Assembly: GCF_022539505.1 (NCBI RefSeq)
Contig: NC_061514.1
Location: forward strand, 338,875,090 to 338,939,089
DNA length: 64,000 bases
From: Lolium rigidum
Lineage: Eukaryota > Streptophyta > Magnoliopsida > Poales > Poaceae
Reading direction: 5' to 3'
Of the stretch, positions 11,225 through 23,800 are shown piece by piece. The position numbers and the translations under genes are program-made. The notes below the pieces were generated by a model. It ran no database searches and was not told the origin of the DNA. It saw only the letters and a program-made list of their open reading frames with translations. Within the stretch, counting starts at the first letter, position 1. Each line of letters opens with the position of its first letter.

Positions 11225-12929
11225 TGATACGTCTCCAACGTATCGATAATTTCTTGTGTTCCATGCCACATTATTGATGTTATCTACATGTTATATGCAC
11301 ACTTTATGTCATATTCGTGCATTTTCCGGAACTAACCTATTAACAAGATGCCGAAGTGCCGGTTCCTGTTTTCTCGCTGTTTTTGGTTTCAGAAATCCTA
11401 GTAACGAAATATTCTCGGAATCGGACGAAATCAACGCCCGGGTTCCTATTTTACCCGGAAGCATCCAGAACACACGAGAACCGCCGGAGAAGGGGGCAGG
11501 GCCACCACACCACACCCCGGCGCGGCCAAGGGGGCGCGCCCCCTAGGGTGTGGGCCCCCCAGAAGCCCTCCTGCGCCGCCTCTCCGCCTATATAAAGCCT
11601 CTGACCTAAAAACCTCGGGGCGTTCGACGAAAACCACAGAAACCTTCCAGAGCCGCCGCCATCGCGAAGCCAAGATCTGGGGGACAGGAGTCTCTGTTCC
11701 GGCACCCTGCCGGAGCGGGGAAGTGCCCCCGGAAGGCTTCTCCATCGACACCGCTGCCATCTCCACCGCCATCTTCATCACCGCTGCTGCTCCCATGAGG
11801 AGGGAGTAGTTCTCCATCGAGGCTCGGGGCTGTACCGGTAGCTATGTGGTTCATCTCTCTCCTATGTGCTTCAATACAATAATCTCATGAGCTGCCTTAC
11901 ATGATTGAGATTCATATGATGATGCTTGTAATCTAGATGTCATTATGCTAGTCAAGTGAGTTTTACTTATGTGATCTCCGGAGACTCCTTGTCCCACGTG
12001 TGTAAAGGTGACAGTGTGTGCACCGTGTGGGTCTCTTAGGCCATATTTCACAGAATACTTATTCACTATTGAATGGCGTAGTGAAGTGCTTATTTATATC
12101 TCTTTATGATTGCAATATGTTTTATATCACAATTTATCTATGTGCTACTCTAGTGATTTGTTATTAAAGTAGTTTATTCCTCCTGCACGTGTGCAAAGGT
12201 GACGAGTGTGTGCACCGTGTTAGTACTTGGTTTATGCTATGATCATGATCTCTTGTAGATTGCGAAGTTAACTATTGCTATGATAATATTGATGTGATCT
12301 ATTCCTCCTACATATGCATGAAGGTGACAGTGTGCATGCTATGCTAGTACTTGGTTTAGTCTATTGATCTATCTTACACTATAAGGTTACTTAAACATGA
12401 GCATTATTGTGGAGCTTGTTAACTCCGGCATTGAGGGTTCGTGTAATCCTACGCAATGTGTTCATCATCCAACAAAAGTGTAGAGTATGCATTTATCTAT
12501 TCTGTTATGTGATCAATGTTGAGAGTGTCCACTAGTGAAAGTGTAATCCCTAGGCCTTGTTCCTAAATACTGCTATCGCTGTTTGTTTACTGTTTTACTG
12601 CGTTACTACTGCTGCGTTACTACTGCTTGTTTACTGTCCTGGGCAAAGCACTTTTCTGGTGTCGTTGCCGTTGCTACTGCTTATTCATACCACCTGTATT
12701 TCACTATCTCTTCGCCGAACTAGTGCACCTATTAGGTGTGTTGGGGACACAAGAGACTTCTTGCTTTGTGGTTGCAGGGTTGCATGAGAGGGATATCTTT
12801 GACCTCTTCCTCCCTGAGTTCGATAAACCTTGGGTGATCCACTTAAGGGAAAACTTGCTGCTGTTCTACAAACCTCTGCTCTTGGAGGCCCAACACTGTC
12901 TACAAGAATAGAAGCTCCCGTAGACATCA
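11225..12929 (+). repeat. 3' LTR
   Basis: 1705 bp, from TGATACGTC just after the AAGCTTGGGGATGC purine tract to ACATCA, with GCCGC immediately after. It is collinear with the 5' LTR throughout. Confidence 0.9.
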
Positions 12930-13150
12930 GCCGCTGCGAAGGAGCAACGTCAGAAGGAGGTGGCGCGGGTAGCACATATGTGCATGTCGGTGAGCCCTCC
13001 GGACCCACACTCCCCCTGGGAAAGGGCGCAATGAACGCCCTGGCCGGAGTCCCCGGCGCCCTCCGGCGTGTCCAGCCGGAACAACGCGTCACCGCCGGGG
13101 GTCTTCGTCCTCATCGACAGCGATGACAACGAGTACTATTGGGAGTAGGT
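12930..13150 (+). pseudogene. Broken gene-like unit, block 3 of 3
   Basis: This is the last piece of the interrupted gene-like unit. The frame of block 2 continues in phase across the retrotransposon insertion and reads KEQRQKEVARVAHM. It then meets an in-frame TGA after ERAQ (about 13030). The same frame resumes beyond the stop and closes with GVFVLIDSDDNEYYWE and a TAG at about 13146, which looks like a genuine C-terminus. The unit is therefore a decayed frame with at least one shift, one nonsense codon and two large insertions. The family is unrecognised. Confidence 0.5.
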
Positions 13151-13936
13151 GGCGCGCCTGCGGCCACCTCCCCCATATTGGGCTTTCTTTAAAATTCTCC
13201 CAAAATAGGACTAAGTTTAATGAATTTTAGATTAATTTTTTTTGTTTTTAATTTTATGGTCTTTTAGTTTTACGTTTACGTTGCGTCCGCGTGTTTACAG
13301 CATGTGACCCAAACAGATACGCGGACGCGGGGCGTTATTCGCCTGTCCGCGCGGCCACCCAAACGATCCTAACCGGACGGTCCAACACGTCAGATTTGGA
13401 TTTCGGCGTTGGAGACGCCATCAGTTCTGAAATGTCTGCTATCAACAAAACACTACGCATGCAAAGTAGCATCAACTGTAAATTTCTTCACACTATAACA
13501 AAGCAGATCGTCTCAATTGGCCAACGCCATCTCTCTTTATCCCTACCAAATATAGCTCAATCCCCTAAAACCTCTAATTTTCCCACTATCTCTTAGAGCA
13601 GAACAAGGCAGGGGCCAAATATGCAATAATTCACTCATATGTCAACCGTTCGGGAGCTCCCGCCTGCACATCATCTGCTCGTGTTCGCGTTCGTCCGCTG
13701 ACTAGCACCGTTCGTCAGTTGCAAGCCAAACCAGCGCTTATTCTCCGCAAGCAGAAATTTTTGTCTACCAGCTTACCCAATTTCATCGTCCAAAAAAATA
13801 ACCATCATCTCCCAAAGTTTCACATCCATGGATGGCCCCACCCATCCTGTTTGCCATGTGAGGCCCTTGATGTCGGCCGCCGCTCGATCGATTTTTGCTA
13901 TTGCCACGGTCGAAAATAGAGCTTTCGTCCAAAGCC
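13151..13936. other. Unassigned region with a short inverted repeat
   Basis: No convincing gene. An exact 10-bp inverted repeat (GCGTCCGCGT at 13283-13292 and its complement at 13319-13328) sits downstream of the broken gene-like unit. The rest is mixed-composition sequence with no target duplications or known element ends that I can recognise. It may be the 3' flank of the same unit. Confidence 0.35.
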
Positions 13937-15570
13937 GCTAGAAGATTTAGTTCCGGTTTTAAAACGAACCGGGACCAGTGGGGGGCTTTGGTCCCGATTC
14001 GACCGGTGCGGGACGACGTCATCCTTTAGTCCCGGTTCGTTTCGGGCCTTTGGTCGCGGTTTGTATACAAACAAGGACTAAAGGGATTGCAGCAGAGTGC
14101 TTCAGGCCGTGTGAGGCCCATAGCTCATTTAGTCCCGGTTGGTGTTACCAAACAGGACCAAAGGTCTAACGTTTAGTCCCGGTTTTCCTTACCAACTGGG
14201 ACTAAAGGCCATCTCTCTAAATATATACCCTTTCTTCGCCCAAGTGTGAGCCACACATATCATTTTTTACTTCTTAGCACAAGAGATTTGTATGTTGCTT
14301 TGCTCTTTTCTTATGTACAAGAGGCGTTCGATGACATGCCTAAGAGCTTTTGCCACTTGAGTTCACACAAAACAAGCCACACTTAAAGCTTGCTACTGTC
14401 TTTTTTCTTCTCCATCGAGGTTATGAATTTTATCCTTTCATCTATTATTGATAAAATGCATGTGTATATATATACATCGCTTCACTAATCATGATATTCT
14501 ATAATGATTTTTGATAAACTTCATTATATCATGCAGATGGATCGGCAATAGATGTACATTGACTGACGCCTTCACGAGTTTACTTTGGACCTGAATTTTT
14601 TTATCGATGTGGCTGAGGAAAACAAACGGGGTGGTTTTATATATTATTCATGTGTTAGCTATCAGAATGTCATAAATTAGTCTTTCTCGAGGACCATTCA
14701 CACCCATCTGCTGATGTCCGGTTTCATGCCCCACTACAATTGTTGGACTAAGCACGAAGAAAGAGGGGTTATGATGGAAGACAATGAAGAAGAAGAGGAT
14801 GATGACAACTATCCCATGTTTGCTGAATACGGTGATACTGCAAAGGGGGGTTGTTTTCCATCAGAAGGTAATGAAGACAATGAACCAGAAGATCAAGAGG
14901 CATCAGATGAGCCTGCTGATGATCTTGGTCGGGCCATTACTGATGCAAGGAGAGAATGTGAAACTAAAAAGAAAAGGTTGAACTTCGACAAGATGTTAGG
15001 GGATCACAATAAATTGTTGTACCCAACTTGTGAAGATGGCCAGAAAAAGCTAGGTAGCACACTGTAATTGTTGCAATGGAAGACAGAGAACGGTGTGATT
15101 GACTCGGTGTTTGAAAAGTTGCTGAAAATAATTAAGAAGCAGCTCCAAGTGTAACAAATTTCTCGCCAGTACGTATGAAGCAAAGAAGGTTGTCTGCCCT
15201 CTAGGATTAGACGTGCAGAAGATTCATGCATGCATTAATGGTTGCATCCTCTACCGCGGTGAGTACGAGAATTTAGATGCATGGCCGGTGTGCACTGCAT
15301 TGTGGTATACGATCAAACGAGATGATCCGGGTGATGTTGAGGGCGAGCGCCCCAGGAAGAGGGTTCCTACCAAGGTTATGTGGTATGCTGCTATAATATC
15401 ACGGCTAAAACGTTTCAGAAATAAAGAGCACACCAAATTATTGCGATCCGCCCAAAGAAAGACACGATGTTGAGACACCCTGCTGATGGATCGCAGTGGA
15501 GAAAAATCGATAGAAAGTACCCATACTTTGCAGAGGACGCAAGGAACTTAAGGATGCAAGAAACTAATGG
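13937..15570 (+). mobile_element. Truncated CACTA transposon B
   Basis: Subterminal repeats built on TTTAGTCCCGGTT and its complement occupy about 13937-14210 and mark a CACTA end, although the terminal CACTA itself is degenerate (CGCTAGAAG at about 13928). A TATA-like ATATATACCC near 14220 and a TNP2-type transposase remnant follow on the plus strand. The element stops abruptly near 15570, well before the catalytic part of the transposase, and no right terminus is present. Confidence 0.8.
14537..15560 (+). pseudogene. TNP2-type CACTA transposase, N-terminal remnant
   Basis: The frame starts MDRQ at 14537, but the next codon, tryptophan in the homologous starts in this window, is a TAG (14549-14551). 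It continues through frames containing FMPHYNCWTKHEERG, an acidic stretch, DLGRAITDARRECE and, after further shifts, AWPVCTALWYTIKRDDPGDV and VMWYAAIISRLKR. The order matches the N-terminal half of the TNP2-like proteins in CACTA C and CACTA E. The Transposase_21 catalytic core is missing. It is a dead fragment with several shifts and stops. Confidence 0.85.
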
Positions 15571-15988
15571 GTATGTAACTAGAGTTGTAACTGAGATATT
15601 TTTTTAGTTATAAGTGTGGTTGTAACTAAGATTTTCCTCCATTGCAAATAGTGTTTCAACCGTCATTTTTTAGTTACAAACAGGTAGCAACCGAGATTTT
15701 ATCAATTATAACAAGAGATGTAGCTGATAGTTTCCACGTGAAATCAGTTGCAGTTTTGGGCCACTTCTTTTGGGCTTATGAGACAGCTTATAGAGCCACA
15801 TCAGCTAAATCCTAAAAGAAGTGAAAATTCTAGGCGACTTCTCCCCACCACCAGGCCTCCGCGAAGTATAAATTTGGCTGCCTGGAGAAACTAGGAAAGG
15901 GCAGATTCCCGAGCTTCTCCAAGAAAAATTGAAGCGGTATCTGCTGTAGCCCTGTTAGCTCCCCATCTCACCTCGAGTCTGCCACCGA
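15571..15988. other. Left part of a small nested element plus flank
   Basis: 15571-15757 shows only loosely repeated GTTGTAACTAAGATTT-like phrases. From 15758 the sequence GGGCCACTTC begins a 19-bp arm (CCACTTCTTTTGGGCTTAT at 15761-15779) whose exact reverse complement is found on the far side of CACTA C, split by CACTA D at 33163. This suggests that 15758-15988 is the left end of a small terminal-inverted-repeat element. Confidence 0.45.
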
Positions 15989-16009
15989 CACTAGTAGAAA
16001 ATCTCTCAT

Positions 16010-16205
16010 CAGTACCGGTTCCAGAGGGGCTTTAGTACCGGTTGAGCAACCGGTATTAATTATCCGGCACTAAAGCCCCCCACCCTTTCGTACCGGTTGC
16101 TTACGAACCGGTATAAAAGGGGCCTCCACGTGGGCCACCAGGAGAGCTCAGGGCTAAGGATCTTTGGTACCGGTTGGTAATACGAACCGGTACCAAAGGT
16201 TCCCC
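16010..16205. repeat. Left subterminal repeats of CACTA C
   Basis: TACCGGTT and AACCGGTA units alternate in opposite orientations (for example at about 16012, 16035, 16094 and 16165). They are followed by a CCGCGGCAG inverted pair near 16208-16250. Such arrays are the presumed binding sites of the second CACTA protein. Confidence 0.8.
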
Positions 16206-16429
16206 CCCGCGGCAGGGAATTTGCCCAAATCTCTGCCGCGGCAGAGAATTGGTTTTTAGGGTTTTTGGAGGGGTTTAGGGATATCGGTTTGTTTCATATC
16301 GCGTCGATGCACCAGAAACGCGTTTGGGTTTAGGTAGTACATGAAGATCAAGATGATGCATAGCAAGTTGGTGCATTGAGAATAAGCAAGTGCGTAACCC
16401 CTAGCGAGCTTCTGGGGCTATCCACGATA

Positions 16430-18182
16430 TGCACCTCGCAGCAAAGGGTCGGGCGTTGGCGATCTCGTCTCCACTTATTGGCCCACCTGTCATCGCCTCC
16501 GCCGAGCAAGGAAGAGATCGCAGGGAAAACGAGGTCGTGAGGCCCCAGCAGAAAACCTATCCCACTCCTTTCCTGTACTGCTGTACCGCCGCCGCCTCTC
16601 ACGGTTTCCCTTCTCTTCTGCTCACAGTGCCTCGGCGTCAATGGGGACCGCCGCTCGCGTTCTCCGCCGTGTTGGCCGCGGCTGCGTGTGCTGCACTGCG
16701 GTTGGTGGCAAGGAGGAGGTCGCTGGGAGGCGGCGCAGAGCCGGCGCTCACGAGGAGCCGCTCGCGCGCTCGGCCGTGTCGGCCGCCGTTCTGCCACGCT
16801 GCAGCCGAGGCGACGCTGGGAGGCAGCACCGCACCATTGCTCGAATCGTGGCGATACCGGATCTGGTGGTCACACAGGTTGAGGGTGACGCCATGCCTCT
16901 GCCACTGGAGATGGACAACAACAAAGCCGAGGTGAGCCCCCATCCTATCCTCTTGCCTATTTATTCCATGGGGCTCACACCTTCATCGCTGCTCAGCTGA
17001 CGGCCAGTGAGATCCGTACGGAAAAGGAGACATATAGGGATATGAAGTGGGGAAGAAGAGATGGTGAGGGATTACGAAGAAATGAACTCTGACTTCATGC
17101 TGTAGGATCACATCCACAACGACCTCTTCTAAGCTAGCTACTACCTCCCCAAGAAATGCAACATCAAGGTGAGCACTGAGCACCCTGATTTGAAGTTATT
17201 TCCTTCACATATTGCAGCAGCAGCAGCAGCACCCCACTCTAATTGGTTTTGTTTTCATGCTGATAGGTTTTGCAGCCTGGTTCGGATCTTCCGCTCATAG
17301 AGTTTATTCTTCCACAAAGTGTGTTTATTTTTCATGCGGGTATGCAACATACATCACATGTCAAGTTCCAATGGTGTCATCAAAGGCTTTATTTACATGT
17401 TTTTCTCATTTGCTAGGACAGGTTGATCCAGGAGATGGATGTTATTTGTTCGTGCTTGTGCTTTTTATTAAGTTGATGTTTGGGCCTAGCCTCACCAAAA
17501 CTTTCTATATTGCAGATTCACTCCTTTCTATAGGTAAGTCTATTTCTTGTGCTTGCAATGTATTATTATTTTCCTTTCATCTGGATCTGGATGTACGTCT
17601 ATGACAGCATGGCTACCAATTGATGTGTTAAACTGATACTTGCCACTGCCATTATAATTCAGCATGTGTTTTGTAGTTAAGAAGTTACAAGAGTATTTAG
17701 ATGAAATAAATGGTAACCTTGAAATAAAGCTCCCTACTCGTTGGTCCAGTGGAAATCACTTTTGATGGAGATATAATGAATGGGTGATATGTAATCTCGA
17801 GTCACGGGGCTTTAAAGCATTGTGCAAAGCAACTGAGGAAATAGTCATGCAGAGCTATATTTCATCATTTCAAGTTCGCCCACTATTAGGGAATTACAGG
17901 TTTGAAACTAATGTGAATGTACACTTCTTTTTCTGCAAGGACTGTACTAAAGCAAAATCACGATGACACTTTTTGGATGAAGGATTTGATGTTCAAACTG
18001 CTAGATATGGTAAGCAAGACACAGGTGGACCGAGGCTCATGTGCCTGGCTACTCCTTGCTCTTTTGGTGCTCAAAAGGAGATTACCAGGCCGCCGCTCGC
18101 GAGCGACCACATATCCTTCCTTGCAGTGTTGAGCAGGAGGTTTGCAGGCCACCGCTGGCCTCTGCCTCTCCATCCTCCCTGA
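16430..18182 (+). pseudogene. Captured exon-like segments, origin unrecognised
   Basis: GC-rich coding-like pieces alternate with AT-rich intron-like sequence on the plus strand. One frame starts at 16641 (MGTAARVLRRVGRG) and ends in MDNNKAE at a GTGAGC splice-donor-like site near 16931. Another contains DHIHND and ASYYLPKKCNIK, again followed by GTGAGC near 17170, with in-frame stops. A third, about 17670-18000, reads KKLQEYLDEINGN and later CKATEEIVMQSYISSFQV. Exon-intron texture inside a CACTA element points to capture of genomic gene pieces. I cannot name the source genes. Confidence 0.4.
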
Positions 18183-20654
18183 GGTTGGACTAGAGTTCTG
18201 CGGGCACGGCTCACATCGTTACTCCTCCGCCTCTTTGTCCTCCTCGACGCTTAACAGGAGGGGCACATGCTACCTCCAAACATCATCAGAAGGTGATGCC
18301 TCAGTCGCTGGCATATAGAAGAACAAGATTCACATAAGGTATTTCCTGATTATCATTAATGCGAGTTAGAACATTACGCACGATAAATGGTGAGCAAAAA
18401 AAAAGTGTGCCTACTGCAACTGATTGGGAGGGGATAGGATGTCCGAGAAATTAATCATTTGATATTGAGTGTTGATGGTTCCTACGATAATTTTAAAGCT
18501 TGTTTTATCAAATATAAGTGCTAGCCTCATGCTTCTTTCAATTTCTCTTACAGTGTATGTTCATGTTTTCACCATGGACAAAAATGAAATATTCTTTAGA
18601 GACAGAGTGTGTGCATGATTGTTCACATTGAAGAGTCATAAGCCATCTTTATGTTCACGAAAATGTATTAACCCATTTGCTACACAATATGCAAGACACA
18701 ATTGAGGCAACCATACTTAGGAGACAAAACTACATAAATTGGAATGGAAAACATTAACACAAGCAAACTTACAGTAAACGGACAAGATGTCCTGTAAATA
18801 GAAGGCCCCCAATGTAAAATATATATATGGTTAGCAAACATTTCAGTAACCCCAAATCTAAGGGAGCTATTCTGGAATAAAATATAAATGTCTAAAAAAA
18901 ATCTACAACAATAGTTGATTCTTTTCTTTATAGCCTCCTCTGAAGAGAGCAAGATATACGAAGTCGAATCAGTGGCATGGTGCAGGTTTATCTGAACAAG
19001 GAATAGTACTCTGGAAGATCTATCAAGATGTTACTTGTTCTTGCTCGCACTCATTTCTCATGTTATTATTCTGGCCTAGCCTGACCAAACTTTTCTACAC
19101 ATTAACATATAGTGAGGGTGAGTAATTCAGGGAATGCTTATTTTAATTTTCTTATTATTTTCAGAGATACCATACAATAACCATTTGTATACAAAACCTG
19201 TGGTGGCACATGTTTTGGTCGTTTACTATTTCTAGGCATCACGTACTACTAATCTTGGTCTGTATTTTTGTTGAGGCAAAGGAGGTGAGAGCTCTGAAAT
19301 AAATCTGTTACTTATGTTAAGTTTCCCATATTCTTTGCGTGCTTAATAGATATTGTCCTAAATCTGACCATATCAAATTAGGCTTAAGCATGGTCTTGTT
19401 TTCATGGTATTTTTCTTTTATCTTTTGAGGCAGCTTATCTGAAAACTGATCTGGTGAACACGATGATGAGGCTTTAATCGTGCATGTACTGCTCTATGCT
19501 GGACCATTTGGCGTATTTCATTGTACTTTGTTTACTGTTCCAAGTTGATGATGTTCCATTGAATTATGCTTTCGGTTCCAATCGATTGTGTAAGAGTTTA
19601 GCTTCTGCTTCCTATTCCAAGTGATGTAGTACATGCTCACTTGACGCATGAAGAGATCACATGGATCCATGGACTAGAATCTGTTAATTTTCTAGGATAG
19701 AATCAAGCTCCATGAAAAAAATCTCAGTATGCATAGTTATAAGGTGTCATCCATATAAGTCATTTTTTCTGGTTATTCTTGATCGGATACAGTTCTCTTT
19801 CCATGCATAAGAGCAGATACTGAACACATTTTAAATAGGTCTGTCAGCCTCTTGTTAAAATAACTGAACCAAAACAATGATCGTGAGGGTACTTTTACGT
19901 CACTTGTGTATTTTTTGTACTTGGTATTCTCCAAGCCCTACTACTATGTTTCTTACCGTTTTTAAAAGTTAACTCATTTTATGTGTTGTATTTAAAAGAA
20001 AATATATATCAATCTTTGGTGAAAATCGGGGCTTGGTCGTATGCTCTGAATGAAAACTCATTTTCTATTTTTCCGTTTACTCTGCAACTTGCTGTTTTAT
20101 ATGCTTCTCAAAGAGTTCATGTAATCAATTTGACAGATCATTTTGTAATTCCCATCACTTTGCAGCTCATATTAGGTTCTTGTATGGTACGGATTTGCCG
20201 TCTTTGTACTCTTGATCATGATCACTTCCCTCATTGCATATTGAAGTACATTGACCTTCTGTAATTTTTCCATCAGGTTTTTGTTGTTCGAGAGGAAATG
20301 AAATACCTGGAAGGAAAATGATCAACTAAATGATTTTTCTATCAGATTGTTGTTTTAAAACAATGTCTAAAATCTATATAGGTGTTAATTCTTGTTTGAT
20401 GTGAGATACTTTGATGTGTAATTTGCAATATAAGCATTTATAAGACCTCTATTCTGATAATTCACATCATGTCCCACCGGGTTGCTCTCACACATCCATG
20501 TGTTGTGACTGGAGAAGTGGATACTTAGAAATACCGAATGATATAATTGTGCAGAAAGAGGAATGGTAAAGCGGGGATGCCAAAAAGCGGCGCAAACACA
20601 CACAAAAAAACTGAGCAATTTGGGCGAGATTGTGCCGCCACTGTACATCGAGGA
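18183..20654. other. Noncoding, intron-like stretch
   Basis: AT-rich sequence with no coding frame that I can support on either strand. It lies between exon-like pieces and the hairpin near 20655, and may be intron and 3' sequence of a captured gene, or Helitron cargo. Confidence 0.3.
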
Positions 20655-20683
20655 GGCGCCCCAAGGGGCGCCCCAACCACTAG
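20655..20683 (+). mobile_element. Candidate Helitron 3' terminus
   Basis: A perfect 8-bp stem (GGCGCCCC, loop AA, GGGGCGCC at 20655-20672) is followed seven bases later by CTAG at 20680-20683 and then a T. Hairpin plus CTRR before T is the standard Helitron 3' end. It lies just downstream of the exon-like cargo and just before the C48-gene end of the CACTA. I could not find a convincing matching 5' end (TC after A), so a whole element is not demonstrated. Confidence 0.4.
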
Positions 20684-20872
20684 TATAATATAACACACAT
20701 GTTATTGCATAAGATCGCAAATTAAGTAGCACTATGCATGAAGATCGATCTTCATGCATAGTGGTACTCTCCGAGGCGTACTCTATATATGTCTATTACA
20801 TGTAGCATAGTGGTACTCTTCGAGTCAACTATATATGTAACATGTACATCTTCATTCATAGTGGAACTCTGC

Positions 20873-23800
20873 GAGTGGTGGTATGACGTCCCGAAGGAAA
20901 AATCCCGCCAATTCCTCGCCTATTGCTATGAAGCGGTCATCGATTGAGAGCTTGTTCCGCTTTCTTGCCAACTATAAAAGAATAAGATACAAATGAATAC
21001 ATGAAACAACTATTACTGAAACTCAGCACAACTTATGATAACAAAACAAATTTTTGAAGATTGTTTTTGTACCTCTTTATTTCTTTCATTATTCGTTCTC
21101 TCGTTGATAATTCTGCGGATGTACTCGCAAACGAAGAATCCACAGAGATCGGTTCCCGGAGGTTGTTGCGGGCATTTCTTTACAAGAATATAATTCAATC
21201 AAACAATAGTCAAGTATGATAATTAAAAGGTGTGTGGACCTAGGTAGTACTACTTACTTTCGCACGCCATCGCAGCTTCGGTGTCCATTCACGGGACGTA
21301 TCTTCCTTGATGAAAGTTTGCCATACGCTGCTCGACAAAAGAAAATGCATAAAAGAGTCATCAATTAGTTCAAAGCAGGAAATTAACGAAACAAACCGAT
21401 AAGAATTAAAATTACCTTCTGAGCATTAAAAAACAAGACAAGTATAGATCCTTTTTTTTGCTTAGTGAGTCCAAGACTTCAACTTCTCCAATTTCCAAAT
21501 TGATGACGAGAAGAATAAAGTGAAACCTACGCACGTTTCAATATGTAGTGTCATATACATAAGTCATTAGTTAAAATTTTGACATACGGTGAGCAAAATA
21601 TAATGGTAAGACTCACTCGAAGTTGTAAGGCCAAAGTATTAGCTTTTTGTCACGTTGTCGCTTCAAAAACCTTAGCAAAGTCTGCGGTGTATCCTTGTTA
21701 TAGAGGGGATTCTCTATGGTTTTAACATGCATTGTGTTCGGGTCAATGAACCCAATGTCTGTGATATCGTCCCTTTTGCATTCGAGCATCTTCGATCTGC
21801 ATAATATAGCGCACAAAAGATTATAATCTGCAGACAATGAACGACTTCTCAAATTAAATAAATAAATCACTTACGAGACAATAGCAACCGATGATTGATT
21901 TGTCGAGGGCCCGGAGATTGTATAACTGAAAGAGTTCGGCGAAGTCAACGTTCACACGAGTACTCCTGGAAGTAGTGCTCTTCCCTAACTCGCACCATGA
22001 TAGTCTCGATCCCTTCCTTTGAGGCCTTAAGGTACCACGAATGCAAGTTACGCATACATGTTGGTACCTTCCCGAGATTCTCGACCAAATCTTTCCCTTG
22101 AACAAACTGATATGCTCGTTCAGCTAAGGCGTAATCGAGTTGCGTCTTGTCGAGAACTTTGAACGGTCTTCCCGTCAAACACCTTGAGAGGGGCGACCGA
22201 TTGAACGGGTTGTTGTCCGAGCTGGTAGACACCTTGTGTATCCCTTTTATCTCCCCGATACCCGATTGAACGGGTTTTGTCGCCTCGATCATCTTGTCAT
22301 ACGACCTTTCAATAGAACGCACATAGTCAGATGGCGGCGATGGTACGAGGGTCATATAGATTGTCAACGGTACGCACAACTTTCTCCCGATCTAGTGTCT
22401 TCTCGAAAGGTATCTACGGCACTTTCGGTGCAAAAAATTTCTTCACCTCGGCCCGAACGGCCTCCGCGTTTTCCTCTGGAGTTTTTTCCCAAGGTAACTT
22501 CTCAGTAGGCGGCAGTTGTTTCTCCTTTCTAGCTTTCTTCCTAGGCGGCGTACCGTTCCGCTTAACGGACGCTGTCTTACACGGAGGATCTCGAGATGGT
22601 GGACTCACGCTGGGGTCCCTCTCAGGTACGTGTGGACTTGGCTGCTCACCAGGACTGCCACCAGGAGGAGTCGATGGCATTTGCTGCTCATGTGTAGGAG
22701 TCGGTGGCCTTTGCAAAAGGACGACATACTTCTTCGGCCATAGGGCGAAACCGTGCTTGACATCGGCCGGTGTCCTCTCATCTTCACCTCTAGGAATATC
22801 AAGCTCCACTTTTTCAAAACCCGAAACAACTTCATCCACCCCGACACGAACACAACCAGGTGGAATGGGCATATGATGGTGCATTGCTCCATCTTCACTT
22901 GGGTACACATAGCCGACCACCACCTTAACAGACGCGGTCCTGATTAACATATGTAGCTCGCAATCTGTCTTCTCCGTGACATAATCCACGGGGTAGCTTC
23001 CTCCACATCCGTCAAGATGCGAGGAACCGACACTGCTTCTTCGCTTAGATGGGGCAGCATCGGCTTGTGGATCCTGTAGAAACAGCGGCTGATCAGGTGC
23101 CCTCTGATTTCTCTCAAGAGCCTCCACCCTAGTTAACAACTCCGTTACAATGTCGGCGTCCTTCTTCTTCTTTCGCGAACGGCTTCTATAAGTGTCAGCG
23201 CTGTCCGGCCACGCTTCCTTCATGGTGAGACCTGGGCGAGCTCGTACCCGTCGAACATGTTCAGGGTTCCCGGCAGCGAGTGTCAGCTCGTCATTCTCTC
23301 GATCGGGAATGTACTCTCCCTTTCTGACCTTGTCAATTGCATCTACAAGCTTCGGTACAATTGCCTCAATTTTTTCCTTCCATTTTCCCTTCGCAACGAT
23401 CAGCCCTGTCTTTGGGTCCAACCCTGCCCCATGAGCGAACAACCATAACTTGGACCGTTCGGGCCAGTCCCATGTCTGTGGAGTGATTCCATGATCAATC
23501 AGTTTATTCTCAAACGCTGTCCACTTCGGAATGGCACTCTTGTAGCCACCTACCCCAAATGATGCGGAAGTTTCTTCTTTGCAGCATTTTCGGTATTTTT
23601 CTTCGATCGGGACACAAAAGTAGACGATTGCTTATACTCCTTAAATGCGGCCCAGTGATCTTTTATCTTCACTAGATTATCATCGAATACTGGATCTTCA
23701 TTCTTATATTTGTCCCATACATTTTTCTTGAAGGTCTGGAATTGTATGGCCATCTTCTTCCATGTCCATTCCTTGACTTTATTCTTCTGGCCTTCCGTCA

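Larger units (their letters stand above)
6171..12929 (+). mobile_element. Complete LTR retrotransposon, Athila lineage (Sabrina/WHAM type)
   Basis: Two LTRs (6171-7882 and 11225-12929) begin TGATACGTCTCCAACGTATC and end GTAGACATCA. Perfect 5-bp duplications GCCGC lie at 6166-6170 and 12930-12934. A primer-binding site follows the first LTR, and a purine tract ending in AAGCTTGGGGATGC precedes the second. The internal region is only 3.3 kb and holds one 224-codon frame. There is no protease, reverse transcriptase or integrase, so it is non-autonomous. Its 3' noncoding part (about 8830-11224) is shared with the minus-strand elements at 49843-51097 and 58464-61036, which ties all three to one family. 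The exact family name is from memory. Confidence 0.92.

Noticed and set aside
19938..19955. CCCTACTACTATG as the 5' end of the Helitron candidate
   Set aside because: It lacks the TC start after A and differs from the usual start at several positions.
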